A stretch of 64,000 bases of DNA from Chondrosia reniformis (GCA_947172415.1 OX359189.1:3424501-3488500), one strand, 5' to 3'; numbered from the stretch's first letter, positions 41,001 through 48,167 are shown. Program-made: numbers and translations. Notes: generated by a model from the letters alone, not told the origin.

Positions 41001-42150
41001 CAATGAGATGACAGTAAAGTGCAAGAAATGGCAGAAGAGAAAGTTTGACACCTTGCCGGGACCGGTAAATGAAAGAAGGTGACTCAACAACGGGTGGGTT
41101 GTCAACCACTGTCTGCAGCAGAGAAGGACATCCTGGCAAGAGGCCTAAACTTCACACCAGCTCCCAGTAGGATCCTCATTGCAGAGACTATTACTGTTGT
41201 GGAGGATGGTGTCAGAAAAGAGACTGTTACGGCCCACCATGCCCCAGATCATTTACCACTGATGAGGACCCTGGATTTGATTGAAACCTCCAGTAATTAT
41301 TTTGACAAGTGACATCTGTCTTTCGATTTCCAGCTAGTGAAGTTCTAAAGCTCTTATTATGACCACACCTAGCCACTCAGGGATTTTAAAAGGAAATTCT
41401 TTTAGCTTTATAATTTGTTATACTAAATCCCTTGCCTCAATTACAAACATGATGATGATGACCATCTTTACATTATTAGCAAGATTACAAAATAAATAGA
41501 GAAACAATCACCTCACTGCCTAGGTCTCAAGCTAAAATGAGTTAATTACAAGAGCATGAGCTTGGCAAGGGTCAGAGTGATTGATATAAAAATAACAAAT
41601 AAATAAGGCCTAATTTATCCCTTCCCCCATTCACTGCTTTACTTCTCAGAAAGTTAAAATGTTCATTTGACCTTGCAAAGCCTTTTTCAACAGACAATAC
41701 TGAAATTATCTTATACATTACATTACAAAACTGCAAAGTCAAAATAATAAAAATCTAAAAACTACCTGTGCTGTGACTCTGCGTATATACATAGCATGGT
41801 GTTAAGTAGGTAAAAATTACGGCACAACTTCCAACCAACCTGTTAAATGATCTAGTAAACTAGGAGTTGACAGCATTTTCATACTATTGGGATCTTAAAC
41901 GTGTTACAGCAGCTCATATGACAATAATACACTACATTTTGGTTACACTACATTTTGGTTACATAATCAAATTACTAGAACTGCAGCTGAAACAACAGTA
42001 TAGCGTGAACATACCTCCAGGAGTTGTTGAAAAGATGGTACCACCTGGAGTAGTACCATAATCCAAAGGCATATCTGATGGATGATTTACAGTCACCTTT
42101 TTAGTTGGAATATCCATGATATTGCTTGAACGTTTATCCTGATCCGACAT
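22980..42150 (-). CDS. EIF4EBP: eIF4E-binding protein (4E-BP), three exons
   Basis: Exons on the minus strand: 42150-42015 (ATG), 28124-27963, and 23026-22980 (TAA); both junctions are phase 1 with GT/AG ends. The product is 114 residues (human 4E-BP1 is 118). It contains the duplicated T-T-P-G-G phosphorylation sites ([14 protein letters not shown]), the eIF4E-binding helix Y-D-R-K-F-L-L-E, the [11 protein letters not shown] sites that correspond to S65 and T70, I-P-G-V-T, and a C-terminal F-Q-M-E-M in the place of the TOR-signalling (TOS) motif F-E-M-D-I. 4E-BP blocks cap-dependent translation by competing with eIF4G for eIF4E and is released when TOR phosphorylates it. The introns are 13.9 kb and 4.9 kb, both full of mobile elements. 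Confidence 0.93.
23581..23865 (+). CDS. Unidentified open segment in 4E-BP intron 2
   Basis: A plus-strand segment follows a good acceptor-like sequence (cattttgcag) and stays open for about 91 codons to a TGA. It is Lys/Glu-rich: [16 protein letters not shown], then an amphipathic stretch with [14 protein letters not shown], then an acidic tail. I do not recognize a family. Given its setting it may be a fragment of a transposon protein. No partner exon was found. Confidence 0.25.
   Translation, partial: FILQYGDVGRWFKFVFSDKKKCIQTKITRGHTERQAKGAKRFEESLKAATALIQLQEAKGSISFKDNSDYLEEERQLDQHETSTAISQVSIGFG
24190..24700 (+). pseudogene. LINE reverse-transcriptase C-terminal fragment
   Basis: Blocks in two frames: [19 protein letters not shown] (24235-24300), then K-V-L-G-V-H-I-D (24367-24390), and P-H-L-D-Y-C-S-A-V (24520-24548). 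This is the usual order after the RT catalytic site in jockey/CR1-type elements. Stops and frameshifts show it is dead. Confidence 0.75.
24735..25040. repeat. C-rich 'gtgaataatgtcccc' repeat blocks (left side)
   Basis: Two blocks, 24740-24836 and 24961-25035, are made of CCCCC runs alternating with 'agtgaat' and 'ggacagtattcact'. Both recur inverted at 27378-27531, including agtgtagggtgtccc at 24961 against ggacaccctacact at the right. Between the blocks a short open segment (from the ATG at 24869) has [18 protein letters not shown], reminiscent of integrase-type (KRBA2/Ginger-like) N-termini. Confidence 0.5.
25120..26345 (+). mobile_element. 5'-truncated LINE (jockey/CR1-like) with RT 3' half
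   Basis: RT motifs are well preserved: [10 protein letters not shown] (25271-25300), F-A-D-D-T-A-I-Y (catalytic DD, near 25367), [11 protein letters not shown] (near 25470) and F-K-Y-L-G-V-L-I. One frame runs from about 25290 to the stop at 26195. The 3' UTR ends with a 20-plus T run and a '...ccccagtttaaataag' tail near 26345. The N-terminal endonuclease is missing. A roughly 45-bp imperfect direct repeat flanks it (25107-25152 and 26435-26485). Confidence 0.85.
26535..27167. mobile_element. pogo/Tigger-type MITE, 633 bp, TA target site
   Basis: The left end CAGTGGAATCTGTACTAACG is matched inverted by the right end ...TATACAGATTCCACTG, and TA dinucleotides flank both ends (26533-26534 and 27168-27169). 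Repeated cgaccacc motifs lie inside each end. TA duplication and a CAGTGGAA start are typical of the pogo branch of Tc1/mariner elements. No transposase ORF remains. Confidence 0.8.
27378..27531. repeat. C-rich repeat blocks (right side, inverted)
   Basis: This is the inverted counterpart of the blocks at 24735-25040: two 'ttcactagtgaatactgtcctag' units with G runs, ending ggagggacaccctacact. Together with the left side it frames the LINE at 25120-26345 and the pogo MITE. Confidence 0.5.
27963..28124 (-). CDS. EIF4EBP: 4E-BP exon 2 (eIF4E-binding helix, phospho-sites)
   Basis: This 162-nt exon is phase 1 at both ends. It carries [12 protein letters not shown] (eIF4E-binding Y-x4-L-phi), [20 protein letters not shown] (sites equivalent to S65/T70) and a Pro-rich linker. 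The donor is GTAAGC and the acceptor is cttatag. Confidence 0.93.
28964..31760 (+). repeat. Tandem 1.15-kb repeat, two copies plus a partial third
   Basis: Copy 1 is 28964-30110, copy 2 is 30111-31247, and a partial third copy runs from about 31313 to 31760. The copies are about 97% alike by eye. Each contains decayed coding sequence with [10 protein letters not shown] and L-E-K-T-A-I-R-E, followed by the first half of the MITE seen whole at 31711-32134. The segment just before copy 3 (from 31258) reads [15 protein letters not shown], like the C-terminal part of Tigger/jerky-type transposases. Confidence 0.7.
31711..32134. mobile_element. MITE, 424 bp, 'aacatacggtacaagacag' ends
   Basis: The ends aacatacggtacaagacag and ctgtcttgtaccgtatgtt are perfect inverse copies, and the similarity continues for about 30 bp. 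Inside, 'ggtttatctacgggcgtag' type motifs recur in both orientations. Truncated left halves of the same MITE are part of both 1.15-kb repeat copies (29779 and 30927). Confidence 0.7.
32260..32445. repeat. Minisatellite, about 22-24 bp unit
   Basis: Five to seven imperfect copies of a unit like 'gcggaattgtcgaagggtagcc' lie in tandem. GC content is clearly above the surroundings. They lie immediately before a decayed coding segment at 32450-33003. Confidence 0.6.
32450..33003 (+). pseudogene. Decayed ORF, Tudor/chromo-like N-terminus and coiled coil
   Basis: The plus-strand frame reads [13 protein letters not shown], then G-E-K-V-A-V-S, a stop, and [10 protein letters not shown], which is the pattern of small beta-barrel (Tudor/SH3-like) N-termini. 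A coiled-coil-like stretch follows ([13 protein letters not shown]). Three in-frame stops interrupt it. The family is not identified with confidence; it may be part of a repeated sponge gene or transposon. Confidence 0.4.
33195..33512 (+). pseudogene. Tigger/CENP-B-like transposase N-terminal fragment
   Basis: Reads [14 protein letters not shown], then T-Q-D-Q-I-A-D-H-F, then [14 protein letters not shown]: the N-terminal helix-turn-helix and start of the second DNA-binding domain of Tigger/CENP-B-type transposases. The catalytic part is absent; a different pogo-type element (33587-34109) begins 75 bp further on. Confidence 0.65.
33587..34109 (+). mobile_element. pogo-type element, 523 bp, keeping only the HTH ORF
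   Basis: Ends CAGTTGAGTCCAAATAAGTC and ...GACTTATCCAGACTCAACTG are inverted copies, flanked by TA on both sides (33585-33586, 34110-34111). The ORF at 33789-34046 (85 codons) starts M-S-G-R-K and holds a pipsqueak/CENP-B-N helix-turn-helix: [29 protein letters not shown]. It stops soon after, so the DDE domain is missing. A product, if made, would be a DNA-binding domain only. Confidence 0.8.
34265..34395 (+). pseudogene. Fragment of element-A-type retroelement
   Basis: [19 protein letters not shown], then [13 protein letters not shown]. The same block is in element A at 16680-16760 ([13 protein letters not shown]). A short, broken relic. Confidence 0.55.
34430..34775 (+). pseudogene. hAT transposase C-terminal fragment
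   Basis: [11 protein letters not shown] and later [13 protein letters not shown] in another frame. Both correspond to the C-terminus of the hAT element at 43828-46074 (A-R-W-W-N-D-K and L-E-D-W-E-S-W-I-A-E). It is frame-broken and diverged, so an older copy of the same family. Confidence 0.5.
36076..36733 (+). CDS. P2X7 cytoplasmic-domain-like protein, three exons
   Basis: Exons 36076-36214, 36257-36479 and 36556-36733 join to 540 nt (179 residues) with GTGAGA and GTTGGT donors and phase 1 and phase 2 junctions. The N-terminus has I-Q-A-Y-S-F-E-P and an acidic linker. Then comes the Cys/His-rich domain of the P2X7 receptor C-terminus: [58 protein letters not shown]. There is no channel part. 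In P2X7 this ballast domain binds zinc and guanine nucleotide; in many invertebrates it occurs as a stand-alone repeated gene. Here it lies fully inside a mobile element. Confidence 0.75.
36760..37493 (-). pseudogene. Internally deleted THAP (Kolobok) transposase
   Basis: The minus strand starts [12 protein letters not shown] at 37493, a THAP C2CH finger (C-x4-C and later C-S-E-H-F). After about 80 codons the frame shifts at about 37250 into [13 protein letters not shown] and [15 protein letters not shown], a TAG, then [19 protein letters not shown], and ends E-K-H-Y-S-R-F-L-N. The catalytic middle, seen separately at 47673-48090, is missing here. It is convergent with the P2X7-type gene, with 26 bp between stops. 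Confidence 0.75.
39352..39590. repeat. Perfect long hairpin, about 105-bp arms
   Basis: Left arm about 39352-39455 and right arm about 39486-39590 are inverse copies with a loop near 28 bp; the tips are gaaacaagaaagtgatcata and its complement. It belongs to a family with further copies at 11286-11580 and 57500-58620. Confidence 0.75.
39590..40360. repeat. Dispersed repeat family copy, right part
   Basis: Contains 'gtgccatccctacttttaac', 'gtagcctattccgtagttcg', 'gttttggtatttagaaaagc' and 'tgatttatgaggtgttaatt', each found again at 55787-55870 and/or 57640-58620. No ORF. Probably a non-autonomous transposon family whose left part is the hairpin just before it. Confidence 0.55.
41079..41312 (+). 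pseudogene. Penelope-like retroelement fragment (pre-RT region)
   Basis: [20 protein letters not shown] is the conserved block found upstream of RT in Penelope-like elements (L-S-x2-E-x3-L-x-x-G-L-N-F). The sequence before it (40925-41060) also looks coding but is frame-broken. No RT core follows. Confidence 0.45.
42015..42150 (-). CDS. EIF4EBP: 4E-BP exon 1 (start, T-T-P-G-G repeats)
   Basis: The ATG is at 42150-42148; 136 nt to a GTATGT donor. It encodes M-S-D-Q-D-K-R-S-S, a variable linker, and [17 protein letters not shown], the priming sites equivalent to T37/T46. No in-frame ATG lies further upstream in the short promoter interval that would fit better. Confidence 0.93.
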
Positions 42151-42477
42151 GGTATGACAAACTATAAACAGAAAGGGATTTCCATTAAGTCTACCGGTCT
42201 CCTGATGTTAGCAATTTGAATACGCCTTTAAACAATTTGTCAGTTAACTATGAGACACGGTTCCCCAAACAGAACAGTAAGGGGTGATGGAGCAGCCACA
42301 CAATCGTGTTACACAGTTGCCCATGTCTTCTACATACCTAAGAAGCTTCAGAGGTCACTTGAAAGTCTCAAACAATGGAATTGGGAGACATTTTAAAGGA
42401 GGATGTAAACCCTTGGCGATTAGCATCGTCCACGTGCTTTTTGCGTTTTGTGTGAATCAGTCATCACTCAAGCTGCC
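42151..42477. promoter_or_regulatory. Shared bidirectional promoter region, 4E-BP / EMC5
   Basis: Only 327 bp separate the two start codons, which point in opposite directions, so both 5' UTRs and core promoters must lie here or overlap. It includes a cacgtg E-box-like site at 42431-42436. I see no TATA box with a clear position. The interval is free of recognizable transposons, unlike both flanking genes' introns. Confidence 0.5.
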
Positions 42478-42625
42478 ATGTTTAGTCTGATGAAATCAGA
42501 CCCAAAACTTACGCAATACTTGCTCAAGTACTTTGGGTCTGATTTCATCACACTAGCCATGTTTAGGTGGTTGTTTTGTATCGGCGTGCTCTTGTTGATC
42601 CACGGAGCAATCTCAATAATGCAGA
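42478..42625 (+). CDS. MMGT1: EMC5 exon 1 (contains a 20-bp inverted repeat)
   Basis: Start codon, the N-terminal segment and TM1. The coding sequence contains a near-perfect inverted repeat (42488-42507 against 42532-42551, arms about 20 bp, 24-nt loop), so the mRNA could form a strong hairpin about 10 nt after the ATG. The upstream ATG was chosen because the frame stays open and TM1 follows; the second Met (42490) and a third just before TM1 are alternatives that would move the start into or past the hairpin. Confidence 0.75.
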
Positions 42626-45600
42626 GTAAGAAAAGATACATACTTACTTTCCATATCAAATAGAACCTATGGCGTTATAGTGATTTCTTCAGCACGGATT
42701 TTAACCTGTTTATTCATATTTATGTAGAGGCTCATAGGGCTCGTAGCTTCCACAAGGATCCCGATGGAGTTTTGGTAACCTTAGATGTAAGTGTGATTAC
42801 AGTGATTCCCTTAGCGTTAGTCTCATTCAATTTTACATACTTCAGTTCAATATTTTCATTGCAGTTACAGAATTTTAACATTCTATATTGTTATTAAAAT
42901 TACTATAGCTCAGTGCTTCATGTACTATACGCACTATTGCTGTTTATCCCGTGTAGCACTGTAAATATGATATGTGGATACCATACTATTCGACCACAAG
43001 TCTATGTTTATATTCTAGTGTCACACATTTCATCCACCCCATAGACCTTTAGAGTAGACTGAATGGTTTACCAAGTCAAATTCGCTGTATAGTCTCTCAA
43101 TTCTTCAATTTTTATCCTTTCATTTCCTAATTCTGCCAGCAATTCGTAATTTCCAGTGAGCTCAAACCACGAAGTATTCTTGCCCGTCTCTTTCTTTTAC
43201 CTTAGTTAATTAGTTTTCAGTCATTTCCCAGCTATAGCAATCTTTCATGCGGATTAGAATTTCGAGCAACGGCCATTTGTAGGCACATTTGTAATTGCAG
43301 AAATTTATTATGTACCTACCTTAGAAGGCATTAAGTGTAATTTAGCTAAGGCGGGTGTGATTTAAATCTTTACAGAAAATATAATATGTAATAAAAGTCT
43401 TTCTATTATAAAGGCACTCATTTTCACTAATGTTTTGCTCTTTTGATGGAAAGTTCCCACTGTTGTGAAATTTATTGGCATGCTGTAATAAGGAGACGGG
43501 CAAAGATACCTTGCTCTTATAGTTAATACAAAATTCCCACCATTGAGTAATATTTTTAACATAGTCACAATGCAGTGCTCCCGATAAGATCTTAAAGTTG
43601 CTCCGACATAATGTCAGGCCATTACTTATTTTGATCAGACAAGTACCAGTCATGCCCTGACATAAATATACACACATTGCAGAAGCAGTGGGTACATAAA
43701 ACAGTCAGAATATGAATTTACAAGTGTGTGACAAAATCTGATTGAACTTAAGGGTATATATAATTGAACGTATACAACAGTGAGTACACAGTGAGTGATT
43801 AGTAATAGTCTCTTGTACAGTTAAACTTCATTCAGCTATCCAGGATTCCCAGTCTTCCAGTGCAAGAGTATAGGGATCGTCAATGGTGCCATCATCTTCA
43901 GTAATGGAACTGCTTCCCTTCTTCTTGGGAGGTGCTCGTGAGTCTTTCACTGATCGTCGCGTCTTATCATTCCACCAGCGTGCTACAGCACCACTGGCAT
44001 CCCACTGTGATAGTGAGGGTGCATCTGCTACAATCCGCAGCAAAGATTCCAGGCAGTCTTCACCAAGACAGGTACGTCTCTCAGTTTTGATGATTTTCAA
44101 GTGAGAAAAGACCCTCTCTACATGTCCATTGGACACTGGGAGGCAGAAAAGAAGCTCTACCAGTGACAGAATGTTAGTCCACTTCTTCGCATCGACTGCA
44201 TTGAAGAGCTTCCACCACAACACTTGATACTCTACCTGGACAAGATTGAGATAACGCTTAGCATAATCTACCATATCACTCCACTCTTCCCCACAGTTCA
44301 CATTTGCTTTCTCTAATGGAACCCTGAACCTGGTGCTGAGGCTATCTAGAGCTCCATATCCAAAGGAAGCATCTTCTGCTTTATCCCACCCTTGAGGAGC
44401 GAGGATGGTCAAGGTATGAGTGAGTATATCCGTACTCTGTGCTTTCACACGATCCCTTAGGCAGGCCAAAACAGAAGTTGTGTATTCATTTTTGTGATTC
44501 TTCAGGTAAGTGACACCTTCCTTGTGTTTGGTAAGGTTGGCTTCCTGATAGGTGGTGCTACCGTCTGCATTGTGAACCATCCTTGAGCTAACCATCTTCG
44601 CTGTAGGAAGATTCTCAAACGAGGTGGAAGCTAGTTTCTCAATAGCTTTGCTTTTGTTCAGGATGGATTCAATTGCCTCTACAACACACCCATCATCCTG
44701 TTGAAGGACCTTGCACAGGATGGCAGCAGGCTTCAACAAATCATAAAATAAAGCACAGCCAAGGAGCATATTTGCACTCCACCATTGCAAGAGGTAACCC
44801 TTTAGTTTATGCCTGTCGACAGACTTGACTGCAGGATCCTCACTCAAGTTGACCAGATGGTTGAAGTATGCACCAAACCGGTTAACTAATCTCTCTAGAG
44901 CAGCCACCTTGTGACCTTTAAATCATGTACCACAGGCACGAAGAGGTCTATCACCACCAGTAGTGGGCATCTGCATTGGCTCTAAGCACTCCTTCAACTG
45001 ATCAACAACATCTTCAAGCTCGCGACACTCTTTGGGGGACTTGTTGTAGAGGTAATACAATCTCATCAACATGTTATCTATTGAAGAGAACAGTGTGCCA
45101 CTGAGTGCATCCTTCAAAGACCACTCCAGTTGATGTGCAAGACACCAGAAAACCACCACCCATGGTACAGACTGCTCAAGGTAGCCCCTCAATCCACCAG
45201 CTGCTATATTAACAGAGGCACCATCACACCCAAACCCTACCAGTTTGTCCTCCCAGTCTACAATACCCACATGACTGACAGCTTTCTGGAAGCACTCAAA
45301 CAAACCTTCAGCAGTGCTATGCTTGGGGTGCCTAACAGACAGAAATCTGTTACAGACATGCACCTTGCCATCCTTAGCATATGGATCAAAGTACAAGGCA
45401 AGGTAAAGCTCATTCTCCACGTTGCCTGCATCCATGCTACCATCAGCTTGTAAGCTAAAAAACTTAGCTGATGTCGGTGCACGTACCAGAATCTCCTGCT
45501 GCTCCTTTGCGATATAGTCTACAAAGGTGGCGCATGCTAGGTCATTCTTGTACCCCTGGCCCAAGTCCACCCCATGCCTCTCTTCCAACTCACACAGAGG

Positions 45601-47238
45601 CTTCATCTTTGAAAATGCCAGATTTTCCTTAGCTGTCAGGTAAGCAATGTCAAATTTCCGCTTTACCTTCAGCTCGGTGTCAGCGTCCAGCTTGTACAGG
45701 GCCTTGGCGATAGGCGCGTATTCGGTCACATCAGCGGAGCTCTGCTTCTTGAAAAGAAGCATTGCTCGCTTGTGCATGTCGGTAGCAGCGTGGTCTTTGT
45801 AGCTGGACGCTCTCAGATTCTTGGAACCAACAACAAATGCAGGGTTATAGTTGCGCATTCCTCGAAGCTTCTCGTTGAACTCGGCGCACACACAGCACTT
45901 CAGCATTGCGATATACTCGCAATCCACCTTCTCGTACCTTAACCACACAGACGTATCCATAGCTCTGTCGCTCTCTGAGATCCACTTATCAACGGTTTTC
46001 ACCATTACTCCACGGTTCTTTGCTGGTACTTCGTCCGTTTCAGAGGCAACTGCGCCGCGCTTTTAACCAGACATTTTTTCCGCACGTGTACAAGTTTGAT
46101 CGGTCACGCAGCATAATTGACCGGAAATCGTTCGATGACCGGTCGTTATCACGAGCCCTGCAATGAATGTAATTATCCCTGCATGGAAGAGGACGAAAAG
46201 AATTCTGACCTCGCACTTCATTGAAAATATTGTCATGAAATCTTATCTTTAAGTTGTTTTTGTATAATACCCTTCGTGAATTTACACATAAAAAGGTAGC
46301 CATATTATCCAACAATTCAACAAATGCATACATATTAGAAAACATGGTGAATGTTTTTTTAATAAAAATGCAAGATTTCAATAAATCCTCGTAATGGAGG
46401 TTACTTGACTGTTCTGAGCTAAACAGTTGTTCATGGTAGAAATGTAAATGAATATTGCATTCTCTAAGTTCAACTTAGAGTAATCTTATAGTGCACTTGT
46501 CACGTCATCATATGGCCACTCTATGTGGCTACAAGCGTTAGATAAAAGTCCAACACTACAGTAGTACCCCTTTTGAGAGACCCCTCTAGTGAACGACCAC
46601 CCCCAGTATAAGACCAGCTTTGCTAGTCACAGATGCATGTTATATAATAAATACCTCTTCAGCAGAGACCACCCTAGTACATGACCATGCAGCCACCGCA
46701 TATGTAACGTCACTTAAACGACCGCCTGACGTAATAAACTGTCAAATTTTGTGTCTGAGTCGATATGCGTTAATCTTACCTTAGTTTCAACATCAAATGG
46801 CATTAGCGAGCTCCAAAAGAAAGGTTTTGACCCTGGAAGAAAGGATAGGAGTCTTAAAATCAATTGAGAAGGGCAAATCTTGCTGTGAAGTAGCAAAGGA
46901 TTTGGGCGTTGGAAAAATGCAAATTCAGGGGATAGTGAAGGATAAAGATGGCAGACACCTCCCTTGAGAGACCAACCCTTTTTAAAGACCATCTTAGACT
47001 GGTCCCTGAGGGTGGTTTCTCAAAAGAGGTACTACTGTATATGTATTTGTCAATTTTTGATATGGTTTGCCTTCCATGTATTCTGTGTGTTGTTTCTTCC
47101 CAACAGGTTCTCATTGAAGTACTAGTGGGCTTTCTTGTGTGCTGTTTTGCTGTATCTAAAGTATCCGGTGTTTTCAAGAATATATGTGCTTCAACTGATT
47201 ACTCAAAACGGTTAGTTATGGAAATTATAGATTCATGA
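42478..47238 (+). CDS. MMGT1: ER membrane protein complex subunit 5 (EMC5 / MMGT1), three exons
   Basis: Exons 42478-42625, 42728-42786 and 47107-47238 give 112 residues (phase 1 then phase 0 junctions; donors GTAAGA and GTAAGT). Human MMGT1 has 131. After a short N-terminus comes TM1 (W-L-F-C-I-G-V-L-L-L-I-H-G-A-I-S-I-M-Q) followed by H-R-A-R-S-F and a short polar loop with D-P-D-G; exon 3 is TM2 (V-L-I-E-V-L-V-G-F-L-V-C-C-F-A-V) and then K-V-S-G-V-F-K-N-I. The layout 'A-x-Q-H-R-S ... L-Q-T-L-L-A-F ... I-A-G-E-F-K-D-M' of EMC5 is matched position by position. EMC5 is part of the conserved ER insertase for tail-anchored and multipass proteins. Intron 2 (4.3 kb) holds a hAT element and a pogo MITE. 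Confidence 0.82.
42728..42786 (+). CDS. MMGT1: EMC5 exon 2
   Basis: A 59-nt exon after ttattcatatttatgtag, with donor GTAAGT. It encodes K-A-H-R-A-R-S-F-H-K-D-P-D-G-V-L-V-T-L-D, the loop after TM1. It ends in phase 0, which fits exon 3. Confidence 0.75.
43573..46160 (-). mobile_element. hAT element (ZNF862-like family), 2588 bp
   Basis: The minus-strand 5' end CAGGGCTCGTGATAA (46160 inward) is matched by CAGTGCTCCCGATAA at 43573 on the plus strand. The directly adjacent 5 bp are CAATG on both sides (43568-43572 and 46161-46165), a plausible target duplication that is shorter than the usual 8 bp of hAT elements. It encodes one transposase reading frame with two stops. It sits in EMC5 intron 2 on the opposite strand. 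Confidence 0.75.
43828..46074 (-). pseudogene. hAT transposase with two nonsense codons
   Basis: One frame of about 748 codons from an ATG at 46074 to the stop at 43828. Features in order: a TTF-type zinc finger (C-C-V-C-A-E-F and D-H-A-A-T-D-M-H), S-L-Q-A-D-G-S-M-D (first catalytic Asp region), G-F-G-C-D-G-A-S-V-N, C-L-A-H-Q-L-E-W-S, and the C-terminal dimerization block V-E-R-V-F-S-H-L-K-I-I-K-T-E-R-R. Stops: TAA at codon 4 (46065-46063) and TGA at 44925-44923, where relatives have Arg, so CGA to TGA (a CpG transition) explains it. A start at 46005 would avoid the first stop. No frameshift is seen, so the copy is young. Confidence 0.85.
46559..47037 (+). mobile_element. pogo-type element, 479 bp, keeping only the HTH ORF
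   Basis: Ends CAGTAGTACCCCTTTTGAGA and ...TCTCAAAAGAGGTACTACTG, flanked by TA (46557-46558, 47038-47039). The ORF at 46797-46967 (56 residues) starts M-A-L-A-S-S-K-R-K-V-L-T-L-E-E-R and carries the CENP-B-N type helix-turn-helix (C-C-E-V-A-K-D-L-G-V-G, I-Q-G-I-V-K-D-K). The DDE domain is deleted. It ends 70 bp before EMC5 exon 3. Confidence 0.8.
47107..47238 (+). CDS. MMGT1: EMC5 exon 3 (TM2 and C-terminus)
   Basis: A phase-0 exon after tcttcccaacag, 44 codons to TGA. It encodes TM2 and K-V-S-G-V-F-K-N-I-C-A-S-T-D-Y, then ends R-L-V-M-E-I-I-D-S. The long Ser/Asn-rich tail of vertebrate MMGT1 is absent. Confidence 0.78.
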   Translation, partial: VLIEVLVGFLVCCFAVSKVSGVFKNICASTDYSKRLVMEIIDS

Positions 47239-47502
47239 TAGAGTGTGAGGCAACTACATATTTCACTTTCAAGTGATGTGAATGAGACTTTAGGTATTCC
47301 AAATATTTTAACCTAACTTGAGTGACTGAGAAGTTTGTGTAAGTTTAATACACTTATAGTTATGTTAAAGCTGCATTTCCTATATCTACAAGCGAGAGTT
47401 CATCAGTTCTGTATGCTGTCCCAGTATCAGTGACCTACACAATACTGTAGTCTATGATAAGACCTTAGGAATTGTCCATCAAAGACTATTACTTAGCACA
47501 AT

Positions 47503-47684
47503 ACTCTAATTTGGGAAATTTGTGTGTGTAACTTTTCGTGTGCAGATATTTCTTGTGATAAATTTTTGTGTTGAAATATTTTCGTGGTCTAAACCAACTA
47601 CGCTTCTTGATTTCCACAAATGAATGAACGATAATAACCACGAAAATATTTTAACAACCAACATTTCCCAAATTACAGTATCTG
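47503..47684. mobile_element. MITE related to the unit at 8807-9117
   Basis: The ends actctaatttgggaaat and atttcccaaattacagt are inverse copies, with inner tttcgtggt / accacgaaaa blocks. About 180 bp, no ORF. Confidence 0.6.
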
Positions 47685-48090
47685 GCTGGGACTATCACCA
47701 GACACATTCTGAGGACCACTCTTATGTTTAGCTATGAGTTTCTGGTTATCTTCATAAAAGGAATTGACTAATGGGAATAAACATTTTTTTGTTATTCTAT
47801 AAAATGTACGTTCATTAAATATACCTAGATTAAGTAGATTAGCTATTGTTGCAAACTTAGTGTATGTTGACCCAGAGAAGAGGATGGCACCTGTAAGCAA
47901 TAGACTACCAGTAGGTACCTTACCTACAAGTGGTTGAGAGTGCCAGTGGACTATATGGTCATCAGGACATTTACTCTTCATAACCAATTATGTACCACAC
48001 ATGGAGATGCTCAAGTAGGTAAACCACAGGGTCTACAATATCTAAAAAGAGGGAGCCAGGCTGACTCAAATGCTATGAACTTCCTTTGTT
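47673..48090 (-). pseudogene. Kolobok transposase fragment (central part)
   Basis: The minus strand reads R-K-F-I-A-F-E-S-A-W-L-P-L-F, then H-I-V-H-W-H-S-Q-P-L-V-G-K-V-P-T-G, A-I-L-F-S-G-S-T-Y-T-K-F-A and E-R-T-F-Y-R-I-T-K-K. This is the region of Kolobok-type transposases that is deleted in the copy at 36760-37493. It overlaps the right end of the MITE at 47503-47684. Two or more frame breaks. Confidence 0.6.
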
Positions 48091-48167
48091 TCCTCTTGTG
48101 ACCCTTCACAGTCATATGTAGAATCTGGGTCTACATAGTCTCGTACCCAGATGCATCTTCGCCATTG

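Larger units (their letters stand above)
28125..42014 (-). other. 4E-BP intron 1 (13.9 kb, transposon-filled)
   Basis: This intron holds the tandem 1.15-kb repeats, a MITE, minisatellite, pogo/Tigger pieces, a DDE transposase with a Kolobok-like insertion, a perfect hairpin repeat and a Penelope-like fragment (each listed). Between 28150 and 28960, 34780 and 35260, 40360 and 40730, and 41320 and 42010 I see no gene or array. Confidence 0.7.

Noticed and set aside
42468..42659. Minus-strand ORF mirroring EMC5 exon 1
   Set aside because: Its similarity to the plus-strand peptide comes from the 20-bp inverted repeat.
42865..42897. Short third exon for the EMC5 gene (splices in phase 0 and stops)
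   Set aside because: It fits splice rules, but exon 47107-47238 also fits phase 0 and supplies the second transmembrane helix expected for EMC5.
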